Below, piece after piece: positions 22,447-31,605 of a DNA stretch of 64,000 bases. Within the stretch, counting starts at the first letter, position 1. Each line of letters opens with the position of its first letter. This DNA is from Streptomyces sp. CB02980 (GTDB lineage Bacteria; Actinomycetota; Actinomycetes; Streptomycetales; Streptomycetaceae), in the NCBI RefSeq assembly GCF_014451325.2, contig NZ_JACSCH020000024.1, positions 29,221 through 93,220 on the forward strand, in the 5' to 3' direction. The position numbers were made by a program, and so were the translations under genes. The notes under the pieces were generated by a model. The model saw only the letters and a program-made list of their open reading frames with translations. It ran no database searches and was not told the origin of the DNA.

Positions 22447-25119
22447 GTGTACGACGAGAAGAGCGCGGAGACCCTGGCTGCGGAGGATCTGAGCAGGGGG
22501 CTCGATGAAGGACGGGCTCGGGCGGGACTGAACCAGACCCAACTCGCCCAGCGGGCTGGTCTGGCGCGTGCAACCGTCAACCAGGCGCTCTCGACCAACG
22601 GCCCGGTGCCCTCCGTGGACACGGTGACAGCACTGGCCCGGGTGCTGAAACTGCCGCTCGCCGAGCTGCTGGTGTTGCGGCGGGACGCGAAAGGAGAGAA
22701 GGACCCGGCCGCCGCCACGGCATCAGGAGCGCTTGGCCGCCCCATCGGCCGGTGGGAGCCGCACGAGCTGGAAGTCCACCCCGCAGGCCCCGGTGCGTCC
22801 CCTTCCCCGGATGCGCCCAAGGCGCGGGCGCTGCCCGGGTACGTATCGCGCACGCACGACCAGGTGCTGGCGGATGCCGTGCGGAATGCGGCGGCAGGGT
22901 GCAGCCGAATCGTGGTGCTGGTGGGCACTTCCTCGACGGGGAAGACACGGGCGTGCTGGGAGGCGGTGCAGCCGCTCGCCCAGGAGGGGTGGCGGCTGTG
23001 GCATCCGTTCGACCCGACCCGCGCCGAGGCCGCTCTCGCGGATCTGAACCGGGTCGGGCCGCGGACGGTGGTGTGGCTGAACGAGGCCCAGCACTACCTC
23101 GGCGACCGAGCGGTCGGTGAACGGATCGCGGCTGCCGTGCACCGCCTGCTCCTGGAGCAGGAGCGCGGTCCGGTCCTGGTGCTGGGCACCCTGTGGCCCG
23201 AGTACGCCCACCAGTACACCGCCCTGCCCGCACCAGGTGGGCCAGATCCGCACAGCCGGGTCCGCGAGCTTCTGGCCGGACGCACCCAGACCGTGCCCGA
23301 CGCATTCGACACCGAGGCCCTGAGCCGCGCGGCCGCCCTCGCGGACCAGGGCGACCAGCTTCTCGCTGGTGCCCTCACCCGCGCCTACGACGGCGGGCGG
23401 GTCACCCAGGATCTGGCCGGAGCCCCGGAGCTCCTGCGCCGCTACGAACAGGCCTCCCCGCCTGCCAGAGCCCTGCTTGAGGCGGCGATGGACGCCCGCT
23501 ACCTCGTCGTCGGCCCCCACCTGTCCCAGGCCTTCCTCACCGATGCCGCCCCCGACTACCTGAGCCAACACGACTACGACCAGCTCACCGACGACTGGGC
23601 CGAACTCGCGTACGCCGAACTCGCCGAACCTGTCCACGGCAAGCAAGCCCCCCTCCGTCGCACCACCCCGCGGCCGCCACGACGTCCATCCGCGCCGACC
23701 AGCCCCTTCGTTCCCGCCCCTCCGTCCGCAGGGTCGCTCGTCCGGCTTGCCGACTATCTCGAACAGCACGGCCGAACCGCCCGGCGCAGTCTCTGCCCGC
23801 CCGCGACCTTCTGGCACGCCGCCCACACGCACCTCACCGACCCAGCCGACCTGAGCGCCCTCGCCAGAGCTGCTGGTGAACGGCACCGCCTCCAGTGGGC
23901 ACACCACTTGTGGCAGCGTGCCGCCGAACTCGGCGACACCTCCATCCCGCCCCAGCCGGCAGTACCGCAACGGAAGGTCCCGTACGGGGAAGTCGAGAAT
24001 TCCCTTCAGCAAGCGGCCGCCCGCGGCAGCACCACCGCCCTGACCCAGCTGGCCGCACTCCGGGAGGAGGCCGGGGACCAGGAAGGCGCCGAGAGGTTTC
24101 ACCGACAGGCGGTCGACCACGGCGACGACCACGCCCTGATCCGCCTGGCCCGGCTCCGGGAAAAGGCCGGGGACCGGGATGGCGCCGAGAGCCTTCTCCA
24201 ACAGGCCGTCGACCACGGCAACACCTTCGCCATGGGACACCTGGCTGCGATTCGGGAGAAGTCGGGTAACCGGGAAGGTGCCGAGGGTCTGGCCCGGCAG
24301 GCCGCCGACCACGACAACGGCGCCGCCCTGACCTACCTGGCCCGGGTGAGGGAGGACGTCGGCGACCGGAACGGCGCAGAGAGCCTCCTCCGACAGGCCG
24401 GCGACCGCGGCGACATCCACGCCCACGCTCGCCTGGCGCAACTTCGAGAGCTGGTCGGCGACAGGGAAGGGGCCGAAGCCCTGGCCGAGCGTGCGACGAG
24501 CCGAGGCCACGCCTTCGCCCTGATCCAACTGGCGCGGCTGCGGGAGGAAGCCGGGAACCGAGCCGCCGCCGAGGACCTCGTCCAACGCGCCGCCGACCAC
24601 GGCGACACTGACGCCCTGCCCTACCTGGCGCGGCTTCGTGACGAGGCCGGCGACCGGGCCGCCGCAGAGAACCTCCTCCAACAGGCTGCCGAGCGCGGGA
24701 ACACCTACGCCCACGTTCGCTTGGCAGTGATGAGGGAGGAGGCCGGGGACGCGGTAGGCGCCGAGACTCTGGCGCTGCGCGCAGCCGACCTCAGGGACAC
24801 CCGCGGCCTGACCAGACTGGGCGAGCTGCGGGAGGAAGCCGGGGACAGGGAAGGCGCCGAGGCGATGGCCCGGCATGCCGCCGACCACGGCAGCATCTCC
24901 TTCCTGGTCCACCTGATCCAGACTCGGGAGGCGACCGGGGACCACGACCGTGCCGAGGGCATGGCCCGCCACATCGCCGACCGCGGTTGCCCCCTTCAGC
25001 TGTCCGAATTGGCCGAGCTACGGACGGATGTGTTCTTCAAGCTGTGGCCGTACGGGCTGGACCCAGACGGCACCCCGACGCCCCCGTGGCAACCGCCCGG
25101 TGCCTCCGTCCCCCGCTGA
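22447..25119 (+). CDS. XRE HTH / P-loop NTPase / 32-residue repeat fusion protein
   Basis: The protein has 890 residues. The GTG at 22447 is preferred because GGGGGAAAGG stands just upstream; an in-frame ATG at 22387 lacks a site. Order of parts: XRE helix-turn-helix at about 18-70 (LNQTQLAQRAGLARATVNQAL); an NTPase region with Walker A GTSSTGKT at 160 and a Walker-B-like VVWLNEAQ at about 207; a helical region to about 500; then ten full TPR/Sel1-like repeats of exactly 32 residues from 523. This plan resembles STAND-type signalling ATPases, where repeats sense and the N-terminus responds. A DNA-binding output is unusual and suggests nucleotide-dependent gene control or defence signalling. 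The partner is unknown. Confidence 0.75.
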   Translation: MYDEKSAETLAAEDLSRGLDEGRARAGLNQTQLAQRAGLARATVNQALSTNGPVPSVDTVTALARVLKLPLAELLVLRRDAKGEKDPAAATASGALGRPIGRWEPHELEVHPAGPGASPSPDAPKARALPGYVSRTHDQVLADAVRNAAAGCSRIVVLVGTSSTGKTRACWEAVQPLAQEGWRLWHPFDPTRAEAALADLNRVGPRTVVWLNEAQHYLGDRAVGERIAAAVHRLLLEQERGPVLVLGTLWPEYAHQYTALPAPGGPDPHSRVRELLAGRTQTVPDAFDTEALSRAAALADQGDQLLAGALTRAYDGGRVTQDLAGAPELLRRYEQASPPARALLEAAMDARYLVVGPHLSQAFLTDAAPDYLSQHDYDQLTDDWAELAYAELAEPVHGKQAPLRRTTPRPPRRPSAPTSPFVPAPPSAGSLVRLADYLEQHGRTARRSLCPPATFWHAAHTHLTDPADLSALARAAGERHRLQWAHHLWQRAAELGDTSIPPQPAVPQRKVPYGEVENSLQQAAARGSTTALTQLAALREEAGDQEGAERFHRQAVDHGDDHALIRLARLREKAGDRDGAESLLQQAVDHGNTFAMGHLAAIREKSGNREGAEGLARQAADHDNGAALTYLARVREDVGDRNGAESLLRQAGDRGDIHAHARLAQLRELVGDREGAEALAERATSRGHAFALIQLARLREEAGNRAAAEDLVQRAADHGDTDALPYLARLRDEAGDRAAAENLLQQAAERGNTYAHVRLAVMREEAGDAVGAETLALRAADLRDTRGLTRLGELREEAGDREGAEAMARHAADHGSISFLVHLIQTREATGDHDRAEGMARHIADRGCPLQLSELAELRTDVFFKLWPYGLDPDGTPTPPWQPPGASVPR
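24013..24972 (+). repeat. Ten 96-base coding repeats
   Basis: Units start every 96 bases from 24013, each coding a variant of AxDHGDxxALxxLARLREEAG followed by DRxGAExLLxQA. A partial unit follows. The exact period without indels points to recent unit duplication or strong length constraint. Confidence 0.85.
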
Positions 25120-25274
25120 AGCCAGAGAGGTCGCAGACACGACGGTGCTTGCCGTGGCGGTGCGGGAGGCGCGGAGAGCGGTCACCGGTCGGCGGAAGTC
25201 CTGCCGGAGCTGCCCGAACGCCTCTGGCGCGTCACTGCCGCGGCTCGACCGCAGCTGATCCGCCGAACACGCGG

Positions 25275-25530
25275 CCATCGCGGTTTCCACCACGGCTTGT
25301 AAGGCTTGGTGTCGCCGGGGGCCGGCATCAGTTGCCGGTGTGTCTGCGGGATCAAGGCGGTGGACGGGGGTGCCGGCCACCGGGGAGGAAGCATCCGTCT
25401 TCGTGTACGGGGCTCGGCCCAGGTGGCTGTCCGCAGCTCGTACGCCGTTGTTGAGCGTCAGCCAAGTACGGAGCTCCGCCGGGAAAGGGACACAGAGCAC
25501 CTGCACTGCCGTCACGTTGAGAGCTGCTTT
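25275..25530 (-). pseudogene. SMI1/KNR4 (SUKH) family gene remnant
   Basis: The minus strand reads KAALNVTAVQ...FPAELRTWLTLNNG...HRLDP to about 25350. After a one-base shift it continues IPQTHRQLMPAPGDTKPYKPWWKPRW to 25275. The two halves match the middle of SMI1/KNR4 proteins (FPxELRxWLxLNNG; KPWWxPxW), which often serve as immunity proteins of polymorphic toxins. There is a frameshift and both ends are missing. The rest of 25120-25930 holds no other recognised gene. Confidence 0.55.
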
Positions 25531-25930
25531 CGATACTTGCCCCGCTCCAGGAGCCGACGGTCGACATGGTGAGAAACCGCTCGGCTGGTACGGACAGTCA
25601 GATGATCGGCCGGACAAGCCCTGGAAAATGATGCGGGTTCGCGTACAACCGTTCGTGCGGCCGGGGAGTCCTACCGGGCGGTGCGTACAGGTAGGCGTAC
25701 CGTTCCTGTCGCTTCCGGGGGACTCGTGTGGTTGCAGATGGGGACATCGGCCACTTCGCGTGAGGCCTCACCGTGCCGCGTCCTCACGGACGCGTGTTCC
25801 GGAGCACGCGGCGGGAAGGGGAAGGCTCGCGCCCGGCGCGGGTCACCAAGCGGCGGCCTGCACTTTCGTGCGCTCGGACGCCTCGTGCGCCGCTCCCTCA
25901 TGGAACAACCTTCGAAAGGTCACCGCACAC

Positions 25931-28144
25931 GTGAAGCACCGCATCTCCGGCCGCCGGCTCGCCGCCGCGATTCTCACCCTGTCCACGGTCACGGCCGTGA
26001 CAGGGACCCTCGTCACTGTCCCGGCCGTCGCTGTCGTTCCCGCGGCCGGTGCCGAGGCCGCCGACGTGGCGACGCTGCCGGTCGACACCGACATCATCAG
26101 CGTCGGCGACACCGGCTACCTCACGTCCCGCAAGGACGCCGGCGGCGCGACCGTCCTGGAGTGGCGGAAGGCAGATGGTTCGGTGGAGCCGGTCAGCGGC
26201 GCCACCGTCGGCCACGACAGCACGTCCGACTTCGTCGTCACGGGCGGGGGCGGCAGCACGATCACCGTCCGGGACATGACGGGCTCCGCCGCCTCGCCCG
26301 TCACGGTCGACCTCGCCACCGAGTTCGCCGCCGGGGCCAAGCTCGTCGGCGTGATCGGCAGGGACCTGTTCGTGCAGGTCCCCAGAGCGGGGAACTACCA
26401 CGACCTGTGGCTGTACACCCCGAATGGCGAGCAGACCAGGAAGGTCCAGCTCTCCGGGTACGGCAACCACGTGAGCTTCAAGGTCGTCGCGTCCGCAGGC
26501 AACGAGGCGCTCGTCCTGGTCACCACCCGGTACGAGTCGGGAGCGACGTTCCGCAACCAGGACTCGCTGGCGCTGGTCGACTTCGTCCACGGCCGGCCTC
26601 TCCAGCACGAGAGGGACACCGGCAAGCTGGTGACGGACGCCTCGGGCGCCCTCACCCACGACTACATCGCCCGGGTCGAGGCCCGGCCCGAGGGCAACAG
26701 GATCATCGTCGACAGGGCCGGCAAGCTCCCCAAGGAGATCCGGCTCGACACCTTCAGTCAGAAGGCCGTCATCGTCGGCATCGTCGGTGACGTGCTGCTG
26801 TACGGCGTCCCGGGCGAGGCGGCCGGCAACTCGATCAACCCGCTGTACGCCGTGGACCTCTACAAGGCCGACGCCCAGCCGTACGAACTCCTGGAGCGCT
26901 TCTCCACCGTCGCCCACGCCCCGGACGGCGCTGTGCACGCGCGTGGCGTCAAGAACGACGCCGATGGCCTGTACCGGCTGTTCGACGGCGTCCAGGGCAG
27001 CGTCCCCGTGGTGACCGAGGTCGCGAGCACGGGCCGCAACTTCGCTGTCACCGTCCTGGACTCGAAGGTTCCCACGACGGTGGACCTCCAGCAGCCGGGA
27101 ACCCCGGTGCGGTGGGAGTGGACGATCTCGCGCTCCGCCTTCGCGATGGTGACGCTGACGCACGTGGCCACCGGCAAGAAGATCACCCTGCCCGGCCCGG
27201 ACGACCGTCCTACGAATCCGGTCATGGAGTGGAACGGTGCCATCGACGGCACCAGCGCTCCGAACGGCGCCTACACCTGGCACTTCGTCGCCATCCCCGG
27301 CGGCATCGGCAGTGCCGCGCGCGCCTCCGGCACGTTCCAGGTCAACCGGCAGGCCAACCCGCACGACTACAACGACAACGGATCGACCGACCTGCTCGCG
27401 CGGGACTCCTCGGGCACGCTGTGGCGGGACGACCTGTCCGACGCGCCGGTGGACGGGCAGTACACGTCGGCCGGCCGGTCGGCCGTCGGCACCGGCTGGC
27501 AGACGTACAAGCACATTGAGGCGGTCGGGAACATCGGCGGCGCCGCCCACGGCGACGTCGTCGCGCTCGACGGCAACGGCGATCTGTGGAGCCACCTGGC
27601 CAAGGGCGACGGCACCTTCGCGCCCCGGACGAAGGTCGGCTACGGCTGGCACGTCTACAACAAGATCACGGGCGGTTCCGACCTCACCGGCGACGGCAAG
27701 TCCGACCTGGTCGCGACCGACGGCGACGGTGTCGCGTGGCTCTACAAGGGCACCGGCGACTGGGCGAAGCCCTACACCTCCCGGGTGAGCCTCGGCGGCG
27801 GCTGGGGCGTCTACAACCAGATCACCGCTGTGGGGAACATCGCCGGCGCCGCCGCCGGCGACCTCGTCGCCCGCGACACGAACGGCGTCCTGTGGCTGCA
27901 CCTCGGCAAGGGCGACGGCACCTTCGCCCCGCGCACCCGCATCGGCGGCGGCTGGAACATGTTCAGTCAGCTCGTCGGCGCCGGTGACGTGAACAACGAC
28001 GGTCGCCCGGACCTGATCGGCTACGGCCCCGAGGGCACATACCTCTACCAGGCCACCGGCAGCTGGGAGACGCCCTTCACGCGGATGAGCACGCGGCTCT
28101 ACGACGGCCCCGGAGAGGGCAGCGCCTACTCCGACATCGCCTGA
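25931..28144 (+). CDS. Secreted FG-GAP/VCBS-repeat protein
   Basis: The protein has 737 residues. GTG at 25931 starts VKHRISGRRLAAAILTLS, a classical signal peptide with cleavage near AGAEA, and GAAAGG lies 11 bases upstream; the long upstream open frame is not protein-like. The middle part (45-380) is a beta-rich propeller-like region with no clear family. At about 380-475 is a bacterial Ig/FlgD-like fold (WEWTISRSAFAMVTL...NGAYTWHF). From 479 come FG-GAP units with Ca-binding loops DYNDNGSTDLLARD, DLTGDGKSDLVATD and DVNNDGRPDLIGYG. It is probably an extracellular or wall-associated binding protein; no enzyme motif was seen. Confidence 0.85.
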   Translation: MKHRISGRRLAAAILTLSTVTAVTGTLVTVPAVAVVPAAGAEAADVATLPVDTDIISVGDTGYLTSRKDAGGATVLEWRKADGSVEPVSGATVGHDSTSDFVVTGGGGSTITVRDMTGSAASPVTVDLATEFAAGAKLVGVIGRDLFVQVPRAGNYHDLWLYTPNGEQTRKVQLSGYGNHVSFKVVASAGNEALVLVTTRYESGATFRNQDSLALVDFVHGRPLQHERDTGKLVTDASGALTHDYIARVEARPEGNRIIVDRAGKLPKEIRLDTFSQKAVIVGIVGDVLLYGVPGEAAGNSINPLYAVDLYKADAQPYELLERFSTVAHAPDGAVHARGVKNDADGLYRLFDGVQGSVPVVTEVASTGRNFAVTVLDSKVPTTVDLQQPGTPVRWEWTISRSAFAMVTLTHVATGKKITLPGPDDRPTNPVMEWNGAIDGTSAPNGAYTWHFVAIPGGIGSAARASGTFQVNRQANPHDYNDNGSTDLLARDSSGTLWRDDLSDAPVDGQYTSAGRSAVGTGWQTYKHIEAVGNIGGAAHGDVVALDGNGDLWSHLAKGDGTFAPRTKVGYGWHVYNKITGGSDLTGDGKSDLVATDGDGVAWLYKGTGDWAKPYTSRVSLGGGWGVYNQITAVGNIAGAAAGDLVARDTNGVLWLHLGKGDGTFAPRTRIGGGWNMFSQLVGAGDVNNDGRPDLIGYGPEGTYLYQATGSWETPFTRMSTRLYDGPGEGSAYSDIA

Positions 28145-29218
28145 CCGAACCGTCTTCTCCAGGGGATCATCCCGTGAACCCGCTCCGGACGGCCCGACGC
28201 CACCGGCCGGCCGCGGTCACCGCCGTCCTCACCGTCGGCAGTTGACCCGCTCTCCGCCCCGGCCCCGTCGCGCGTGGCGGGGCACCAGGGACCGCGGCAA
28301 GTCCGGGCCCACCGGGCGAGCCGGCCGCCTCGCCGACCCCCGACGCGCGGTTCACGACACCCCAGGAGTGGCATCAGGCATGACATCGGAGCCGGACGAG
28401 AATTGTGTCGCCGGGAACGTCTGCGAGCCTCGCTGCCTTCCACGCGGAGAGGTTCGGCGGGGCGTGGGGCCGACAGGTTGTGCCACAGGTCCGAGGACGC
28501 GGCGGCTGCACGCTCGGAAGCGAGGGCCGGCTGCGAGAAATCGAGCAGGGCAGGCGGACCTCCGCCGCAGACGCCTGGGGCGCTGGGAAGCGGCAACCCG
28601 ATGTTTCCAGGGTCGTCGTGGATGAGCCGGGGATCGTCCCGGTATCCAGGGGCGACCGCGAAACCCCTGCCGCCCGGCCGCGAGAGCGACGCCGCGACGC
28701 TCTCGCGGCAGCCCTGCCTGCCGTGCGCCGACAGGTCGTTCCGGGCCCCGACGCCTACCTTGACACCGTCGGCACCCGGCCCGTCCACGTCAAGAAAGTC
28801 ACCTACGACCGCAATGTCATCGACGGCGCCCCTACCACCGCCGACGGCCTCGGCCGCATGGCCGACAGCCTGCGAAACACGCAAGCGCGCACGGCCAAAC
28901 CGCTGACGCCCTCGACGGATGGGCTCAATGGTGAACGCCCACGAGACGGCCCACGAGAAGCCGGCGTGTGCAAAGGCCTTCGCGGCTCGCCGGTGCCGGC
29001 CCGGCTGCTCGACGCCCCGGCTGACCGCGTCGTGAGCGTGAGCCCCTCCCGTCACCCGGAGCGATGCGTGCCGGGCGGATCGCGCAGCTCGTCCGAGGGA
29101 ACCGGAGCGTGGCGCAAGGCCAGGGGCAAGCCTCGCCTCACCGTGGCCCCTGCCGCTGGTTCGACGACGAGATGCGGCCACCGGTCCCGCTCCCCGGGTG
29201 GCGGGGCCCGGCCGGAGA
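28145..29218. other. 1.07-kb region without a supported gene
   Basis: Open frames run through both strands, but none has a convincing start or family. A plus-strand piece at about 28740-28900 (YLDTVGTRPVHVKKVTYDRN) looks slightly protein-like. The region is probably decayed coding DNA. Confidence 0.35.
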
Positions 29219-29494
29219 TCAGGTGTGGATGCGGCCGTTGGCGCCGTCGCGGCTGTCGGCGTGCTCGTCGTCGAACCAGTAGTCGCCGGCCGCGAGGTAG
29301 CGGAACGAGTGAGCGCTGCGGGCAGGCAGCGTGACGGTCGCGGCGCGGGTGCCGTCACCGCGGGGCTCAAGGGGGTGGGCGGCGGGGTTCCAGTGGTTGA
29401 AGTCCCCGACGACGCTGACCGGCCCGTCCGGAGTCTCCGCGGGGAGGACGAAGGTGACCTGCGTGCGGCCCTTGAGCTGCTTGCGTTCGAGCAC
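29219..29494 (-). CDS. Isoamylase early-set/CBM48-like small protein
   Basis: The protein has 91 residues. The GTG at 29494 has GGAG 7 bases upstream; an in-frame ATG at 29677 would add unlike sequence. The core GRTQVTFVLPAETPDGPVSVVGDFNHWNP and SFRYLAAGDYWFDDEHAD is the carbohydrate-binding fold of glycogen-branching enzymes and AMPK beta subunits. As a single-domain protein it probably binds glycogen or a glucan and may steer a partner to it. It lies within a group of small stress-type genes (29.2-31.3 kb). The tryptophans expected to bind sugar are partly present (NHW, YW). Confidence 0.8.
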   Translation of the reverse strand: MLERKQLKGRTQVTFVLPAETPDGPVSVVGDFNHWNPAAHPLEPRGDGTRAATVTLPARSAHSFRYLAAGDYWFDDEHADSRDGANGRIHT

Positions 29495-30111
29495 TGACAA
29501 ACTCCAGCCGTGAAGGGACGGGGATCCGGCCCGTGAATAGTCACGCCGCCGTGCTCGTAGTGCGGTAGACCCGCCGTACTCCGCCGGGAGGCCACCCGGG
29601 TGGCCGTTCAAGCGTCCAGCACTGCCCGACCTGATCATCCCTCCGAACGGGCGTTGTCCGGTGGAGGGCTCGACCATGACCGATGGTCAGAAGACCAGGT
29701 CGTTGCCGCTGCGCATCTCCCGTTGACGGTGAGGTGCGCGACAGATACGTCGACGGGCGCACCGGTGGCGGAACTGCGCACCGTGACGGGCGATGTCGGC
29801 AGGGGGTGGTGTCTCCCTCGGCCGGGTGTTCCACAGCGCCGAACTGCTTGAGCGGTGGGCCACCGTGATCCGGCGCGAAGCCTGACGCTCCGTCGGGTCG
29901 GGTCTCTCGGATGGGCGTGGGGGTCGGCGTAGGGCGTGTGGGCGGGCCGAGTGCGACCCCCGGGGAGCTTCGCGCGTGAAGTGTACGGCTACGGGCACGC
30001 CACCGGTTTCCTTCTCGAAGGTGGCCCCTTCGTACGGCGATTGCGGCGCCCGGTTTTTCGCAGGTGTGTGAGCAGGAGACCGGGGCACACGTTTTTCCGG
30101 AGGTAATAATC
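29495..30111. other. Intergenic region, possibly with decayed coding sequence
   Basis: A plus-strand frame near 29705-29800 reads APVAELRTVTGDVGRG and after a shift GVSLGRVFHSAELLERWATVI to 29885, suggesting a broken gene of unknown family. Nothing else was recognised. Confidence 0.25.
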
Positions 30112-30273
30112 ATGGTTCCCCTGATTCTCGTTCTTCTGCTGATCCTGCTTCTCTTCGGTGCCGGTTTCGCGCTGAAGATTCTCTGGTGGATCGCGATCGC
30201 CCTGCTCGTCGTCTGGCTGCTCGGATTCGTCGCCCGCCCCAAGTCTGGTAGTGGTCGGTGGTACCGGTGGTAG
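30112..30273 (+). CDS. Small hydrophobic membrane protein
   Basis: The protein has 53 residues and starts at the ATG at 30112, preceded by GGAGG. It is almost entirely hydrophobic (VPLILVLLLILLLFGAGFAL, then ILWWIAIALLVVWLLGFVA) with a short basic tail KSGSGRWYRW. Two tight transmembrane helices, or one long one, are expected. Such proteins occur in bacterial stress regulons, for example the lmo0937-like family. It precedes a PRC-barrel gene in the same direction by 175 bases. Confidence 0.7.
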   Translation: MVPLILVLLLILLLFGAGFALKILWWIAIALLVVWLLGFVARPKSGSGRWYRW

Positions 30274-30448
30274 CGGGCCCGTTCGAACGATCCGCGCCGG
30301 GATGCCATCCGGATGAGGTGAATGGGAGACCGGAAGCCGGGTAGGCGGGATTTCGGCGGGACATGACGTCTGCCGCGCACGACGTACGGAAAGTAGAGAC
30401 GGCGGGAATTACTCGCCGTCCTCCCTTTACCGGAGGAGTTGTTTTCGC

Positions 30449-30814
30449 GTGACTGAGCATGTGTGGAGTTTCCAGTCGACCTCGGGCCACCTGGCCGGTG
30501 CCGATCTCACCGGTTACAAGGTGGAGGCCACCGACGGGAGCATCGGCAAGGTGGACAAGCACTCCGACGAGGTCGGTGACGCCTACCTGGTCGTGGACAC
30601 CGGGGTGTGGATCTTCGGGAAGGAGGTCCTGCTGCCGGCGAGCACGGTGACCCGGGTCGATCCGGAGGGCGGGAAGATCTTCGTCGACCTGACCAAGGAA
30701 CAGATCAAGGACGCCCCCGAGTTCCACCGCGAGAAGCACCTCGGGGACTCCGGGTACCGCGAAGAGCTGGGCACCTACTACGGCTTCCCGCCGTTCGGCG
30801 GCCGCCCGCTCTGA
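30449..30814 (+). CDS. PRC-barrel domain protein
   Basis: The protein has 121 residues from a GTG with GGAGGAG upstream. The beta-barrel pattern LTGYKVEATDGSIGKVDKHS, YLVVDTGVWIFGKEVLLPAS and VTRVDPEGGKIFVDLTKEQIKDAP matches PRC-barrels found in RimM and photosynthetic reaction-centre H subunits. Stand-alone actinobacterial PRC-barrels are stress-associated proteins that probably bind RNA or protein; the exact role is unknown. A very strong terminator follows 12 bases after the stop. Confidence 0.85.
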   Translation: MTEHVWSFQSTSGHLAGADLTGYKVEATDGSIGKVDKHSDEVGDAYLVVDTGVWIFGKEVLLPASTVTRVDPEGGKIFVDLTKEQIKDAPEFHREKHLGDSGYREELGTYYGFPPFGGRPL

Positions 30815-30826
30815 TCACCGAGCATG

Positions 30827-30875
30827 GCAGGGGTGTGGGGCCCCAACCCGACGGGTTGGGGCCCCACACCCCTGC
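30827..30875. terminator. Perfect 49-base palindrome, terminator
   Basis: Arms of 24 bases (30827-30850 and 30852-30875) are exact reverse complements around a single A. It would form an extremely stable hairpin just after the PRC-barrel gene and may also stop transcription of the minus-strand gene that ends at 30963. Confidence 0.85.
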
Positions 30876-30962
30876 TACAAGCCCGATCCTTGCCCGTCAG
30901 AGCGTGGTGGGGGACCGGTCCCAGGCGCGATGTCCGACCAGGGACCGCGTGCGCCGTGAGCG

Positions 30963-31346
30963 TCATCCCGGGCGGGGGTCAGACGAGTCGTCGTCCGGGT
31001 TCACGCCGGTGAACGCGGAGTCGTCCTTCGTGCCGCTGGGGCGCTGAGTCCGGCCTCTTCGGCCCGTGTCGCGCATGCCCTTTTCCGGCGAGCGGCCTCG
31101 CTTCTCACCTCTGGTCGTCTCGCTGTGGACGGTGTTTCCGGGAACATCCTGTTCTTCCTCCTCGGCCGCCTTTCGCCCCTTGCCGGGCGGGGGCGCGTGC
31201 TTTTCAGGGTGGAAGGAACGTGAGGCGCTCGGGTTGTCCTGCTGTCGCGTCTCGTCCACATCGGGGGACCATCCGTGCTGACCGGCCATGGCGTCGCGGC
31301 TCGGCTCGCCGCGCGAGGGCCTGGAGGACTTCGGTTTCTCGGCCAT
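30963..31346 (-). CDS. Hydrophilic, probably disordered small protein
   Basis: The predicted protein has 127 residues from the ATG at 31346 (an in-frame ATG at 31421 gives a 25-residue extension). The composition is Lys, Glu, Arg, Pro, Gly and Ser with almost no hydrophobic core; examples are KAAEEEEQDVPG and NPDDDSSDPRPG. This is typical of intrinsically disordered stress or desiccation proteins in Streptomyces. No domain is recognised. It ends near the 49-base palindrome and is divergent from hypX. Confidence 0.5.
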   Translation of the reverse strand: MAEKPKSSRPSRGEPSRDAMAGQHGWSPDVDETRQQDNPSASRSFHPEKHAPPPGKGRKAAEEEEQDVPGNTVHSETTRGEKRGRSPEKGMRDTGRRGRTQRPSGTKDDSAFTGVNPDDDSSDPRPG

Positions 31347-31605
31347 GGACCGACCTGCCTGTCCGTACGAGAGGCATGTATGCGCATACCTGCAGGACTC
31401 CCATTTTCCCACGGGACACATGGCGCGTCTCCTGGACAGCGCACTGCGGCGGCGAGGCCGCCAATCGGCCGGATGCGCATCTCGAACGGGTGAGGCGTTG
31501 GCTCCGCCGCGCGGTTGTCCGGCTCACGCTGCCCGATGATCGCAGGCGGTTGGTCGGAGCGGTTCCCAGGGCCGCACCGTCGGCCGTGACCCGGAAAGGC
31601 CGCCC

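Noticed and set aside
28452..28500. Minus-strand DLWHNLSAPRPAE resembling ISL3 transposase (DRWHLWHNLSE)
   Set aside because: Similarity is confined to about six residues with nothing on either side; chance match.
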